NCBI GenBank assembly: GCA_015179045.1
Contig: WHUZ01000006.1
Location: forward strand, 496,001 to 560,000
From: Kalaharituber pfeilii
Lineage: Eukaryota > Ascomycota > Pezizomycetes > Pezizales > Pezizaceae
Reading direction: 5' to 3'
DNA: 64,000 nucleotides
Shown here piece by piece: positions 11,018 through 21,676 of this stretch (position 1 is the stretch's first letter; every line of letters begins with the position of its first letter). Below the pieces are notes generated by a model. That model ran no database searches, was not told the DNA's origin, and worked only from the letters and a program-made list of their open reading frames with translations. A program made the position numbers and the translations under genes.

Positions 11018-11177
11018 TGTAACGGATCTGGTAAAAGCAGAGAGTTACCGTTCGCTAGTCCTCTGCGTAGCTCATATAGCACTCATTTATGCGACTGCGA
11101 CGCCGCTACGCTCGCATATCGCTTGCATATGTGCATCCACCGACCGCCCGCCCTACGGTTGCGGTGAACCCGTAACA
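11018..11177 (-). repeat. Solo-LTR-like repeat, copy 2, with 5-bp target duplication
   Basis: A 160-bp repeat, inverted relative to copy 1 at 5155. On the plus strand it runs TGTAACGGATC...CCCGTAACA and is flanked exactly by ATATC at 11013-11017 and 11178-11182. TG..CA-type ends plus a 5-bp duplication are the signature of LTR-element integration, and the absence of internal sequence points to a solo LTR. Copy 2 is about 50 bp shorter than copy 1. Confidence 0.72.
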
Positions 11178-11182
11178 ATATC

Positions 11183-11720
11183 ATTCTATATACCTACATG
11201 GCAGTAATACTATTGAAATTGCCTTTTCTATCAGCCATAGTGAGAACACCTGACGCCGAAGATATTGCATGTGGAGTTTGAGAAATGTGTATACCAGCGT
11301 TTCGGTAATAAAAGTTCCCTATTAGTGGGCCATCTGTCTCCTACTCCTCAAGCCTCCTTCGTTCCCTTGCTTCGATAATACTTGAACTCGTAGGAAGATG
11401 AACATCAGGTCGAGGACATGCCTGCTGTCGGAGACATAGAACGTCAAGCCATGCATATCTGATGCTAAAACATTGCAGCAAGCGATAACGAATGCGGTCG
11501 AGGTCCACACCCTTGGGCACTGGTGCTGGCCATAGACGTTGAGTGATGGGGAGATGAGATAGCTCATTTCTTCCCCTGCCACCAAAGAGTGGGAGTTTCG
11601 GCCAAAATCCACCATCAACATAGTATGATATGCATAGATAGAAATGCCCCGGTCGTTTGTGCACGGCAGGGACATGGGGCGGGAGGGGGTACAGGGGCAC
11701 GGCTCGCAGAGCGGTGGGCG
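11183..11720. other. intergenic, upstream of the hydrolase gene
   Basis: A long minus-strand frame (11322-11999) overlaps the promoter duplication and has no recognisable domain, so it is treated as non-coding. Nothing else was seen. Confidence 0.4.
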
Positions 11721-11898
11721 GCCCCGCTGCTGCTGCCCGCCAACCGCGCTTATATGATATAGATGGCTGATCGGCCACCTCCAACTGCGCACCGCCGTGG
11801 CGCTGCCCCGCTGCTGCTGCCCGCCAACCGCGCTTATATGATATAGATGGCAGATTGGCCACCTCCACTGCCCTCGAACTGCGCCCCGCCGTGACGCC
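11721..11898. repeat. 84-bp tandem duplication in the hydrolase promoter
   Basis: Unit 1 (11721-11804) and unit 2 (11805-about 11898) share an identical 47-nt core beginning GCCCCGCTGCTGCTGCCCGC and including TTATATGATATAGATGG, then diverge slightly; unit 2 carries a short insertion. The duplication ends about 110 bp before the ATG at 12008. It duplicates a TATA-like element in a GC-rich context, so it may affect transcription of the downstream gene. Confidence 0.85.
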
Positions 11899-12007
11899 AA
11901 GCGCAATCCCCACTTATCTCCACTCCCTCTAGCTCTTCTCCAATTCACCTCCTCAAACAGCGGTGCTCTTGACAGTCCCAGTCCGCTCCTTGAAACCACA
12001 ACTCAAC

Positions 12008-13123
12008 ATGGCTGACAACTGCTGCCCATCGGACGTGCCCCCAGTCGTCACGGGGGAGTACACTCCAAAGGGAACATACAAAGAGTATGCCGGGCTCAAG
12101 ACCTGTATGTCCCCTGCCCAATCTCATTGCCAACCCTCCCCGCCCCCCCCCCCGAGACACACCCACACAGTTTTCCATCCCTCACACAGTCCTTGCTTTA
12201 CGCGCATACAGGCTAACACACAAGTGCATCATACTTGCAGACCTGACCGGCCCCGAAACCGCAACAGTCGGCGTCTTCGTCATCTACGACATCTTCGGGT
12301 TCTACCCGCAGACAATCCAGGGCGCCGACATCCTCGCCTCGCGTCTCAATGCCCTCGTGGTCATCCCCGACTTTTTTGAGGGCGAGCCATGCGATCTTAG
12401 AATCTTCCCGTTCGACACGGATGAGAAGAAAAAGATCTTGTCAACGTTCATCTCGACAAAGGGGAACTTCAAAAAGAATACGACGAAGATTAACGAGGTG
12501 ATTGGTGCGCTGAAGACTGTACATAATGCTGTGGAGCATTGGGCTATAATGGGGTTCTGCTGGGGCGGAAAGGTGAGCGCAATTGATCGTGCTATTCCGA
12601 AAGTTCTATGAAAAATGGATTGCAAAAAGTGTCAAAGAAGTCTAACTTTGATGTCATTTTGCACTCTTAGATCACGACCTTGGTATCCGGCGAGAACACC
12701 CAATTCGCTGCTTCCATCCAGGTTCACCCTGCGTATGTTAAGCCCTTTTTTCTTTTGAGTCCCATCCATACCCCCCTCCTTCCAATGCGCCATTTACTGA
12801 ACTCCGGCATCACTGTGGACAACAGAATGCTCGACCCCACCAACGCCTCCGCCCTCACCATCCCCCATCTCTGCCTCGCCTCCGCCGATGAATCCCCCGA
12901 TGCCGTCGCCAAATACAAGGAAATCGTCACCAAACATACCAACCCCGCAGTCGCCACACACTCCTCCATCGAGAGCTGGACAGACATGCACCACGGCTGG
13001 ATGGCCGCCCGCGCCAAGCTCGACGAGGAGAAGTACAGGGTCGGATACCAGAAGGGATATGCAAGGGTTGCCGAGTTCTTGAGCAAGATCTTTGACTGGA
13101 AGAAGTCGGGAAGTGCGTTGTGA
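12008..13123 (+). CDS. Dienelactone hydrolase family protein, 4 exons
   Basis: Predicted exons are 12008-12104, 12241-12572, 12671-12732 and 12826-13123, giving 262 residues. Joined, they start MADNCCPSDVPPVVTGEYTP and continue GLKTYLTGPETATVGVFVIY, with the nucleophile elbow GFCWGGK (Cys). The third junction restores VHPAMLDPTNASALTIPHLC. The Asp-region ASADES and His-region MHHGW follow, in the family order Cys-Asp-His. This is an alpha/beta hydrolase fold of normal length for the AIM2/DLH group; the true substrate is not deducible. The last exon uses C-rich codons unlike the AT-rich repeats nearby. It is convergent with the oxidoreductase gene at 13741. Confidence 0.88.
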
Positions 13124-13662
13124 GTATTTTATTTTTATATTTGTTTCTGTTGGGAGTTTGCGGGAGTTTGCGTGATACTTGAGTGCGCTGAATTGTGATT
13201 GGTTCAAAAATGGTGGATGTTGCTGTATTACTTATTGAGGATATCTGAATGAAATATTCGAATGGCAGCCAATACGATTAAATTCCTCCGCTGTGACCTC
13301 TCAACTACCACCACCCTCCCCCCATCCCTCTCTCCCCTTTCGTTGAAATGTGTTACGTGTGCACGCACTTGTAGTTTGATATGAGAATCCATCTTGATTT
13401 GCTCAATTCACAATGAACCCCTAGGAACACCGAATCGAAATATTATAAGGAAAATGAAGCGAAAGAGTACAAATGCAACAATGCCAGGGAGAAAAATAAT
13501 AAACAGTAAGAAAAGGAACTTATTGGGAGATTATGAGTGAACGAAATGAGAAAAAAAAATAAAATAAAAAAATCTGAGCCAAGTAATTCATAAAACTACC
13601 ACCAAACTGACCTATCATCGAACAAACACACACATACACACTCACTCACTCACTCACTCACT

Positions 13663-13693
<31 letters not shown>

Positions 13694-13740
13694 GGAAGAT
13701 CAAACTAACAGAATAGGACGTCCTACTGCAAGCCCACTGT
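13124..13740. other. convergent 3' intergenic region with microsatellites
   Basis: Contains A-rich runs at 13550-13570, a (CACT)n tract near 13636-13665 and a poly(A) run at about 13672-13693. No gene. It separates two convergent genes and presumably holds both terminators. Confidence 0.6.
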
Positions 13741-14994
13741 TCAAGCTATTATCTTTTTGGCTACTCCGCTACCAATCAGATAGTTCCTTGCATACGGCAA
13801 CATGAAATTCCTCGCCTTCAGCAACCAGACAAAGAAGCTCCATACTCTCCATTGCTTTAATTGGCCAACACCGCCCTTTTTGCCAATAGGGACGATAATT
13901 ATTAACTCTTTGTCATGGACATACTCTACCCAGCCTGGACCTCCAGCTGTCGCCTTCTCACTGCCAGTCGCTGCATGCTTCAAGTTGGCAGTTAGGACCT
14001 GAGCCATGTTATCGATCACTGGTGCAGCCTTGCGGTTGTCTGGCCAATGGGTGACGTCTCCAATGGCCCACACATTCGCATAGGCTGGGAGATTCAAGTA
14101 CTTGGTGGTGATGACATATCCTTGGTCATCAACGATATCTTTGGGGAGGAAGTCTGTGTTGGGAACTTGTCCGAATGTTGGGATGAACAAGTCTACTGGG
14201 AGGGTCTCGCCGGTACTGAGGATAACATCAACGCCAGTTCCAGAAATAGCAGGCCGCACTGTGGTGACCTTGACGCCTAAACGAACCTCGATACCAAGCT
14301 TCTCGAGCATGCGGCGGGCAATGACAGAGATACGAGGCTGAAGCATTGGAAGGACATCCTTTCCTGGAGAGGCAATGATGACTCTCTTCTTGGGATAGTT
14401 TTCCTTGATTTCTGCGGCAGTCTCGACACCAGTGGCGCCTGCACCAGCAAGGAAGATGGTGTTGGCCTGTTCAATCTTCGCTCCCCATGCATTAAGGGCG
14501 TTCAACAGCTCTTCAGTGGTGCCCAGTGGCTTAAAGGGTGGAAGGAGATCTAATTGGTCCGCCCTTGACTGTGACTTTGGCTGCTGGAAGGTATTGTGAC
14601 TCCGCGTCCCGGTCGCAATGACGAGATGGTCATATGGGATCTGTAGCTGCTCGTTTGTTCCAACTTTCTCAATGGTGACGATGTTCCGAGCAAAATCAAC
14701 TCCTCGGGCCCATGCCTCGAAGAATTCCCATTTTTGTCCCTCCTTTCCGTATAGTTTTGTTAGTTCCGGGATCACGTCAAACATAAGTTCTTTGGGGTCC
14801 AGGAGTGCTGATTTATTCAGGATGGCTCGAGGGCTACCCACTCCCCAGTAGAGCTTATTCGACGGGGAGATAATCGTGAGTTTGATGGGCTTGGTGGAGT
14901 TTGGTGCTACGTGCTTGAAAATGTAGTGGGTTAGGGTGAGTCCTGAGAGATTGGCTCCAACGATCACAATCTTGGTGGGGGCGTCTGTAGCCAT
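13741..14994 (-). CDS. AIF/FSP1-like FAD-dependent NAD(P)H oxidoreductase
   Basis: A single-exon gene of 417 residues. An N-terminal Rossmann dinucleotide motif, IVIVGANLSGL (residues ~9-19), binds FAD; the NAD(P) motif FLAGAGATGVETAAEI lies in the middle; the FAD-closing motif VWAIGDVTHWPDN lies near residue 310. This order is that of pyridine nucleotide-disulphide oxidoreductase family 2 proteins of the AIFM2/AMID/FSP1 group. There is no cleavable signal peptide or redox CxxC pair. The C-terminal segment is basic and hydrophobic (FFVWLLKARNFMLPYARNYL), which could associate with membrane. The start is chosen because the Rossmann strand begins a few residues after it. Function beyond NAD(P)H oxidation is inference. 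Confidence 0.9.
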   Translation of the reverse strand: MATDAPTKIVIVGANLSGLTLTHYIFKHVAPNSTKPIKLTIISPSNKLYWGVGSPRAILNKSALLDPKELMFDVIPELTKLYGKEGQKWEFFEAWARGVDFARNIVTIEKVGTNEQLQIPYDHLVIATGTRSHNTFQQPKSQSRADQLDLLPPFKPLGTTEELLNALNAWGAKIEQANTIFLAGAGATGVETAAEIKENYPKKRVIIASPGKDVLPMLQPRISVIARRMLEKLGIEVRLGVKVTTVRPAISGTGVDVILSTGETLPVDLFIPTFGQVPNTDFLPKDIVDDQGYVITTKYLNLPAYANVWAIGDVTHWPDNRKAAPVIDNMAQVLTANLKHAATGSEKATAGGPGWVEYVHDKELIIIVPIGKKGGVGQLKQWRVWSFFVWLLKARNFMLPYARNYLIGSGVAKKIIA

Positions 14995-17071
14995 TGGGGT
15001 CGAGTGGGAAAGAGTTGGCTAGAGGCTAGATGGAGAACCTTGGAGAGACAAAACAGCTTCAGCAGTTTGTGAGAAAAAGCAACTGAGCGGTACTCGTTGC
15101 TGTGGGCAGAAGGTTAGCGAGGATGCGCACGAGAGTGAGGACAGGCGTCAGGTCTTGATGTCAATGTGGGTGGAGAAGCGCTATCTTAGGGGAATCAAAG
15201 CGTTAGGGGGCAGTTGAGCAGATCAGAAGGATGTATGTATACGGCAATTGCTCTGTTAGGGGGACCGTGAGAGGGCGGGATGGGGGTGAGGATATATGCT
15301 CGTCGCAGCACTGGGCAGCACTGGGCAGCAATACGTTGTAACGCATGATTGAATATGCATACCACGATCCCAGATCCAGACAAGAGCGTCACAAACTGCG
15401 TTGTTGCAATCTTACCAATCCTCAGTAATACATTTCGCCATATTGTCTACGCAGCTTCGTCATATGGTTACTCAGCCGTTGCTGGCGTTCTCTCGTGGAT
15501 CTCCGGCCGCCGACAGTCCTACAAGCAAGGGGGGGGGGGGGGGGGGGGGGCGGGGCTGTAGAGTATCTAATCGAGCCCGAGATGTCCTGTCCATTATTCA
15601 GGTGCAGGGCAGCCGTATGGTTCAGATCACCACGGATTACATAGCAACTATTGACCCTGTCCCGCAATTGCAATTGCAAGCCACACGCCGCAGCCCTTTT
15701 GCTACTTGAGCCGAATGCAAATCGTAAACCCTGCATGTCTTAGCTTGCGCAGATGCTTTCATTTCAATCATGCCGATGATCGACCACCAATACTGTACCT
15801 ATATCATATAGGGGCTTGGTATGAGACTACGCCGCAGCTTCCAATGTATGCTCTACTTTACAGCCGGTTATCGTTCACCACACGTTTTGTGCCTCAGCAG
15901 CATGGGTGTCTCAACTCCACCGGGAGCGTGAATGCGCCGAAACTTCCGGCCCGGATGCTGGAAGATTCCGTGCTACTAGTAACTATGATAGCGCTGCACT
16001 TGCTGCCAACGTTGCTGCTTAGAATATTACTTGTTCTATCCGGCCTAATGTTTGCTAACAAGCAGCAGTTAATTCTGGACACGAGTCCACAGGTAATTCT
16101 GCTCTTGTACCACGTCTGGCGCGAGCACAAGTTGGCTCACGGTCACGGTGGTTTGTAGATATCAAGTTTTCAATTCATGAAGTCAGGAGGGACTGCACCT
16201 AGTCTGCTTGGCAACGCAGTTCCCTGGCACAAACTAGGTACGGAAGCTTATTTCGCACCTGCAGTGCAGGGGTTCTCAACGTTACAACTGGCTTAGTCAA
16301 CTGACAAAGCTGGTTTGAAATCCATTTTCTAGTCTGGTATCCATTTTCCCAACCGCCAGAGTTCTCCAAATTGGCCTAGTCAGCGTTTGACTAAGTATGG
16401 TTACATACGGTACTACAATTGGCCAATCAAGTGCCCTGGACCTGTCTAAAATTCCATCACGTCATTATTTCTGAGTCTGGGAGGATGAGATCGAGATAGG
16501 TTCTGTTCTCACCTTGTTGGAGGCTGCAATACTAGTTACTCAGCCGACTCTGAGGTTGTTCAACCAAGTCTCTGCGATAGATATACCTAGTGTAGCCGTA
16601 AGTTCGGATACCGCTAATATTCGTCTGGTTGTACATAAATTAATAGCGCCAACGAGATTACAAAATATATGGCCAGCGAGATACCACAAACAGATTAGTT
16701 TCTGGAACGAAGCTAGATGGTCTCTGTACCTGTAACTGAAATGCTTGATATTCTGCCTACCAGAGTGCCTTCTCAACTGGAAACGAGGAACGAGAACACG
16801 ACTCGAGGGTCTTTACTACCAGAAGGGCTCTCGATCACCAAGCTCTTTGCTCGATGCAAGCTAACTATGATAGTCACCTTGATGTCGTTCTCGTTTCCAA
16901 TTAGCCGGATGCTGGGCGTCGTGATGCTATTCAACTGACCGCGCGTCATGGTACTTGCAGTTGCTGATCATGGGGAGGGCATTCAATTGTCTATAAGTAT
17001 CAATTGTGTGGTTGTAGTATTGATAAGTATCAAGTCTGTTCATATCATCGAATCCGTGCCTTTTAACCCTG
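14995..17071. other. gene-free stretch, 2.1 kb
   Basis: Holds the promoter of the oxidoreductase gene at its left edge, a GGGCAGCACT short tandem repeat near 15308-15330 and a run of 22 G at 15529-15550. Reading frames of 70-150 codons here show no domain and overlap the G run. No gene called. Confidence 0.5.
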
Positions 17072-17760
17072 CTAACGACTGTCTTTTTTTCCTTTTCTTT
17101 TTCCTTTCTTAAATATCATTACTTGCATGGCGCCATGGAGAGAATCGAAGCTACTTACAAAGGAGAGAAAGGGAATAATCAACCAAATAACATGTACATG
17201 AGGTATACAGAAAACAATACTTCCAGGCTCCCCAAGGTAATCACCATTACAACCCCCATCCACCTCAGCAACTCCAAAGATACGCCATCTTCTTCCTTCT
17301 GTTTTGATGGGTCCAGTACTGCTGCTCTTTCTCCTGGCTACATTCCCCCCAGCACTCTGCAACTCTTCCAGCAGGTGAGCCGTCGTCTCGTCATCTTCCC
17401 GACACCACCTACTGGTATACTCTGACCTGTTCACTTCTCCAATCTTGTATCTCCTACTTCATAGTACTTTTTCCCCAAAAAATTGTTTTCGTAACCCAGA
17501 CTATTATTTGCTTGTTCCGCAAATCAACCCCCGAAAACCTTGTTGTATTCCCAACCTCATTTGGGGTTTGTACTTTGTTCCCAAACAATTCCTCTCCATT
17601 CTCTCTCATACAATGCTCTGTAACAACTGCCTCCTGATATGGAAGGCACGCACCTGTCGTGAGGGCCTTGTCTGCCTTCTCATTCCTTCTAAGTATTCCT
17701 ATGAGTTCCTTCACCCACATCACTCCCATGTCTCTCAACCCTGTTGTCATCGTTTTCCCC
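17072..17760 (-). mobile_element. LINE remnant: RNase H end, Cys motif, tail
   Basis: Read on the minus strand, it shows an RNase H-like fragment (GILRRNEKADKALTTGACLP, near 17.6-17.7 kb), then SRWCREDDETTAHLLEEL near 17.4 kb, the same C-terminal motif as the LINE at 1537-1918 with the last cysteine lost. It ends in CATGCAAGTAATGATATTTAAG and an A-rich tail (T-rich on the plus strand, 17084-17110). Several frameshifts and stops make it a dead copy. The 5' limit is uncertain. Confidence 0.65.
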
Positions 17761-18230
17761 CCGTCTTTCCTGCATACCTATGCACCTATGCCACTCCAGG
17801 CCCACGTGCGGTTTGATATAGTTAGAAGGTAGCTGTCAGCAGGAGACCAGTTAAAGCCTGAATCCATTGACGATAAAGGACCTCAGGCTATATTGCATGC
17901 AGATTAATAGCGCGGGATCTAACCAGGTGATGGAGCAACTTGTAATTATTGCCCTGGTGTCAGGACCTACCAGTAAAGGGGATATCACCCATATTGATCC
18001 ATACAGCTGCTAGTGACGATTAGGCTTGACAACCGATAGGTACAGTAGGGCAATGGAATATGGGTCGGGCCACGGGATCAGTATCTACAAGAACGCGTAA
18101 GATTGCATATCTGATTACATGTTTGTTACATACTTTCCATACATCATATATGTGCCGAATGTGGTTCTGCGCGCTAGCTACAATATGCAGCACATTCCGT
18201 ACATAATGCTCTCATAAAGATGACATGTAA
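17761..18230. other. intergenic, no feature seen
   Basis: No reading frame or repeat boundary that I can support between the LINE remnant and the next LINE tail. Confidence 0.45.
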
Positions 18231-18231
18231 G

Positions 18232-18280
18232 TTTTTTTTTTTTCAATCATTACTCGCATGCCGCCCTGTGTGCATGGCTA
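18232..18280 (-). mobile_element. LINE 3' tail fragment
   Basis: A T run at 18232-18243 followed by CAATCATTACTCGCATGCCG, the reverse complement of the conserved LINE 3' end GGCATGCGAGTAATGATTG plus poly(A). How far it extends to the right is unknown. Confidence 0.6.
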
Positions 18281-18949
18281 GATTCTCTCTACTAAAGCTA
18301 AGCCTTATATGGAAGACCGATATGATATAGCTTATATTGCAGATGTACATATGCTAGACCACTCTCTAAGTGGGTCGCTCGGTATATCAGTTGCTCTTTT
18401 TGCATTCAATTGATTAGGCAATATAATGTGTCCGCAGCAATCTGGTTCATGGAGATTTAACACTCAGGGGAGGAATACTCATTTCATGTATAGCAGCCCA
18501 TAGCAAGTTTGTGCTCTCTATATCTTTTCGTAGAAGGAAAATACATATTCATGAAAGAACGCACTGCATGCATAGAATGGAACTGTGCCTGAGAGATCTG
18601 GAGTTTTACCTGGCGGCCCAGCCAGCCACGACACGAGGCAGTATGCAGAACGAGATATCCAAGGTACTACCCGATAAGCAGCAGCCTTTTCTGTTGCATG
18701 TATCTCGGCTGTCTATCGTTACTCAGACCAATCTATCACAATGCAGAAGAACCTTGATATTGGAAGAAATATTGATATATTATAGATGCGAGGTGAGGAG
18801 GGGGTGGCCAGGGGGGGCGGGACGCAATCAGGTCGTTGCTAGACGGGAGGGAAGACGAATAGGACCCGCTGGTGGAGCTGATGAGATGGGCAGAAAGATG
18901 AGGCCTAGGGAGGCGTATGCGTTCACATCTAGTGTCTTGTTATAGTGTT
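18281..18949. other. no supported gene
   Basis: A 144-codon frame (18511-18945) has no recognised domain. Its 3' third is G-rich and could belong to the 3' part of the LINE copy that ends at 19095. Confidence 0.4.
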
Positions 18950-19095
18950 TTCTTGTTTCTATTTTAGCTTCCTTATCTCCTATGTAATTATCTCGCCGTA
19001 GGCCCCAGGGCGGTATACGAGAAATGATTAAAAAACTCGCCATAGCCCGTAGGGCGGCATGCGAGTAATGATATTCAAAAAAAAGAGAAAAAAAT
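18950..19095 (+). mobile_element. LINE 3' end with duplicated terminal hairpin
   Basis: Two tandem copies of the LINE tail lie 44 bp apart. The first, at 18992, begins CTCGCCGTAGGCCCCAGGGC and ends in AAATGATT plus A6. The second, at 19036, begins CTCGCCATAGCCCGTAGGGC and ends in GTAATGATATTC plus an A-rich run. Both can fold with a CTCG..CGAG outer stem. The coding part could not be identified, so the 5' limit is arbitrary. Confidence 0.6.
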
Positions 19096-19435
19096 TATGT
19101 CATCCTTACCCTGATTTTACAAAGCTTGAGAACACAAGTCCAGGAACTGACATTTAGTGACTATCGGTTGCTGAGAGGAACCACGTACTACTGGAAGAGA
19201 GTAGAATGTACGTACTTGCCATGAGTTATTCAGTTGGAATGGATAGAACTGACACAACGGAATAGCCTTGCCTTAGGCTGGGGTTCTGGTACTGTTGAAT
19301 TCCCGTATCTTTTTACACCTATCGAGGCTTTAAGGTATTTAACTCTACTGCCAAATCCTTTTATTTAAGATACTGGAAATTACCTCCATTCCCTCCAACT
19401 CCAACTGTAATCTCAAGAAGAGCTCTACCTCATCA
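19096..19435. other. intergenic, no feature seen
   Basis: Nothing supported. It contains, or lies next to, the left breakpoint of the rearranged GH3 pseudogene. Confidence 0.4.
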
Positions 19436-19919
19436 ATAGAGCAAGATCCATGCCATGTCTTTATAAATGCTGACTCTAGTGAGGGGTATCTCATGGATAA
19501 TGATGGTAAGTGGACTGAGGATAAAATGTGGAAGGACTGTTTTATGTGCATCTTTCGGGGCAGGAGAGTGGAAATTCTTTGGTGCATTAGGCCCATTGAA
19601 TTCAACATTTCTCCCTACTAATTGTTGTGCAGGTCAACGTTCTATTGATGATGTCAACCCAAACAGAAAGCTCCCTTACACAGTCGGAAAGACCTTTGAG
19701 GACTACGGTTCAGATGGCAGTATCCTCTACTACCCGAGCTGCATCACTACTACCGGAACCGCGTCCTCTCGCAGCAAGAATTTGTCGAAGGCTTCTAAAC
19801 TTCTCCCGTTCCGCCCCAATCTCCCCCACCACTGTTAACAATCCATTCCCAGTACGACACAACCCGCCACTGAGAGTTCGGCTACGACCTCAGCTACATC
19901 ACTTTCAAACTTCCCGCCC
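19436..19919 (+). pseudogene. GH3 beta-glucosidase pseudogene, C-terminal half, part 1
   Basis: Degenerate frames show GH3 C-domain signatures in the right order: CHVFINADSSEGYL, then DVNPNRKLPYTVGKTFEDYG with ILYYP (family: DVNPSGKLPYT..), then after a frameshift QQEFVEGF-stop and EFGYDLSYITFKLPA (family: EFGYGLSYTTFEL). Stops and frame changes make it non-functional. It breaks off exactly where the Copia element begins (TGTTGG at 19920) and resumes after the element, near 24715. Confidence 0.72.
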
Positions 19920-20056
19920 TGTTGGAAATAATCAACTCCGAAATAGCCAAGAACGAACTAGGACAAAAATGGACTCCTGTGGTGACAGTCCATAAATGGA
20001 CAGTTGTGGATGATAGACCGGAAGGCAGAGGGCAGGAAAAGCGAGTAGAAAGCTGT

Positions 20057-20641
20057 AAACCTCTTGACTGGAAACCGGTCGACGGGGGGGCGGTCATCAA
20101 GACACGAATCGGAGTCCTATATGCGACCCACGATCACAAAAACACTAACTGGATCATACCCGACGGGTCAGGAAATGAAGCCAAACTAGGCAGTATGAAA
20201 GCTGAAGGAAGAATACAAGAACTTCATGAAAGGTATGTGCACATTTCTTATGATATTCTACTTAAGCTCCCAGAAGCGCAAGGTAAGAAACCACCTGAGA
20301 GTTGTCTGGCATGTCTATGAGGAAAAAGCACCAAGCCACCGGCACGAAAACAGGATATACGAATACGAACGAACCAACCACTAGAGGTCATACATACAGA
20401 TCTAGTAGGGCCCGTCAAACCATTGACAAGAACGGGAAAGAGATATATCCTGCTAGTAACAGACGATAACAGCCGATACGTATCTGGAGCACTCCTGAGA
20501 GAGAAATCGGAAACAGCCAGTACTCTAATAAAAATCATCAACGGACTAAGCGAAGCCCGAACCAAGGCAATTAAGGCCGATTGGGGTGGTGAATTCCGCA
20601 ACCAGACCCTTAAAGCAGAACTAAACCAAAGAGGAATCATT
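20057..20641 (+). pseudogene. Copia polyprotein: pre-integrase and integrase N-part
   Basis: The frame shows the integrase zinc-binding region LHERYVHIS with CLAC (HHCC type), then a TGA stop, then VIHTDLVGPVK (first catalytic Asp) and KAIKADWGGEF (second catalytic Asp). The family norm at the second site is SDNGGEF. The sequence is cut after LNQRGI by the DNA element starting at 20642 and continues after 21197. Confidence 0.75.
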
Positions 20642-21197
20642 GGGTGCCTTCCCCTGGATTTATGTGAGATTCAAACCCTGGCTTTGAAATAAAACCGGGG
20701 TCCGTATCCCTGTTTTATTGTTTGATAGAGTTACAAAAGCAGTTAGTTAGAGTACACTACTGCTGAAGTAGCATAGTTTATAATAACTATACCATATAGA
20801 GGATATTTAAATTCACATTTGCATCATTTGCACCTAGTCCTGCTTGCATATGTAATATCCAGTACTGCATTCTTATCCTACAGCGGAAAATTTTTACTGA
20901 GAGTTCAGCCTCCTACTCTTTCGCTTTTTAGATACATTGGTACTTACTGTAACTGCTGTTTCTTAAGACGTAGTCCTCTCTCTTGGAGCTTGAGAGCTCA
21001 TGCTGTCTTTTGTAGTGGATTAACAGCTTGTTCACTGGCTTATTTAAGGTGTAAATATCTGCATAACAAAATTTTTTCTAGATTTATTATTTTACTCACG
21101 TCCAAGTGCTTAGAGAAACTACCCCCTGCTTGCGGTGGAAATGTACCCTGGTAAAATTTGGTTTGAATTTCACATAAATCCTTAGGGGAAGGCACCC
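20642..21197. mobile_element. 556-bp inverted-repeat DNA element inside the Copia integrase
   Basis: Termini are inverted copies: left GGGTGCCTTCCCCTGGATTT, right (inverted) the same with two extra A residues, continuing to ATTCAAACC, about 36 bp in all. ATT flanks both sides (20639-20641 and 21198-21200); CATT is also possible. Removing the element plus one flank restores a continuous integrase frame (GI-ILNETVPRH). A 3-bp duplication and G-rich ends would suit a PIF/Harbinger-like MITE. The 111-codon frame within has no recognisable domain. Confidence 0.78.
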
Positions 21198-21676
21198 ATT
21201 CTCAATGAGACCGTACCCAGGCATAGCGAAACGAATGCGGTAGCTGAACGAACCAATAGAACGATAGTCACGATGGGACAAACCGCGATCATAGGAGCAG
21301 CCGCAGACCGAGGTCTCTGGAGAGAAGCAGTCAGATGGGCCATACATACGAAGAATCGTCTTCCGTATAAGACTACTGAAATAGAACCACTGCTACGAAT
21401 AACACCTAACGCCAACATCTTGAAGGAAAGAGACAACTTGCGGCCGTTCGGTCAAAAGGTAGCTACACATGACTATACAGCTACTGGGAAGTTCGAGTCC
21501 AAAGCAAAGATGGGTATCATCGTTGGATACACCCATACACATACAGAGTGTTTACCGAGGATAGACGAATCATCATAGCAAGGGATCCTAAGCCTGTAAT
21601 TAAGGATGACACAGAGGACGAAGATGGAATACCAGTCCCAAATGCCCCCAATTCCTCAGACTCAGAAGACATACTA
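21198..21676 (+). pseudogene. Copia integrase C-part
   Basis: Continues the integrase frame with ETNAVAERTNRTIVT, which carries the catalytic Glu of the D,D,E triad, then GQTAIIGAAADRGLWREAVR and FESKAKMGIIVGY, the conserved C-terminal GY motif of Copia integrases. Interrupted at 21677 by a second DNA element. Confidence 0.75.

Noticed and set aside
11322..11999. 225-codon minus-strand frame
   Set aside because: Runs through the promoter tandem duplication, has no domain, and lies upstream of a clear gene on the other strand.
18511..18945. 144-codon plus-strand frame
   Set aside because: No recognisable domain; the G-rich end may be LINE 3' UTR rather than host gene.
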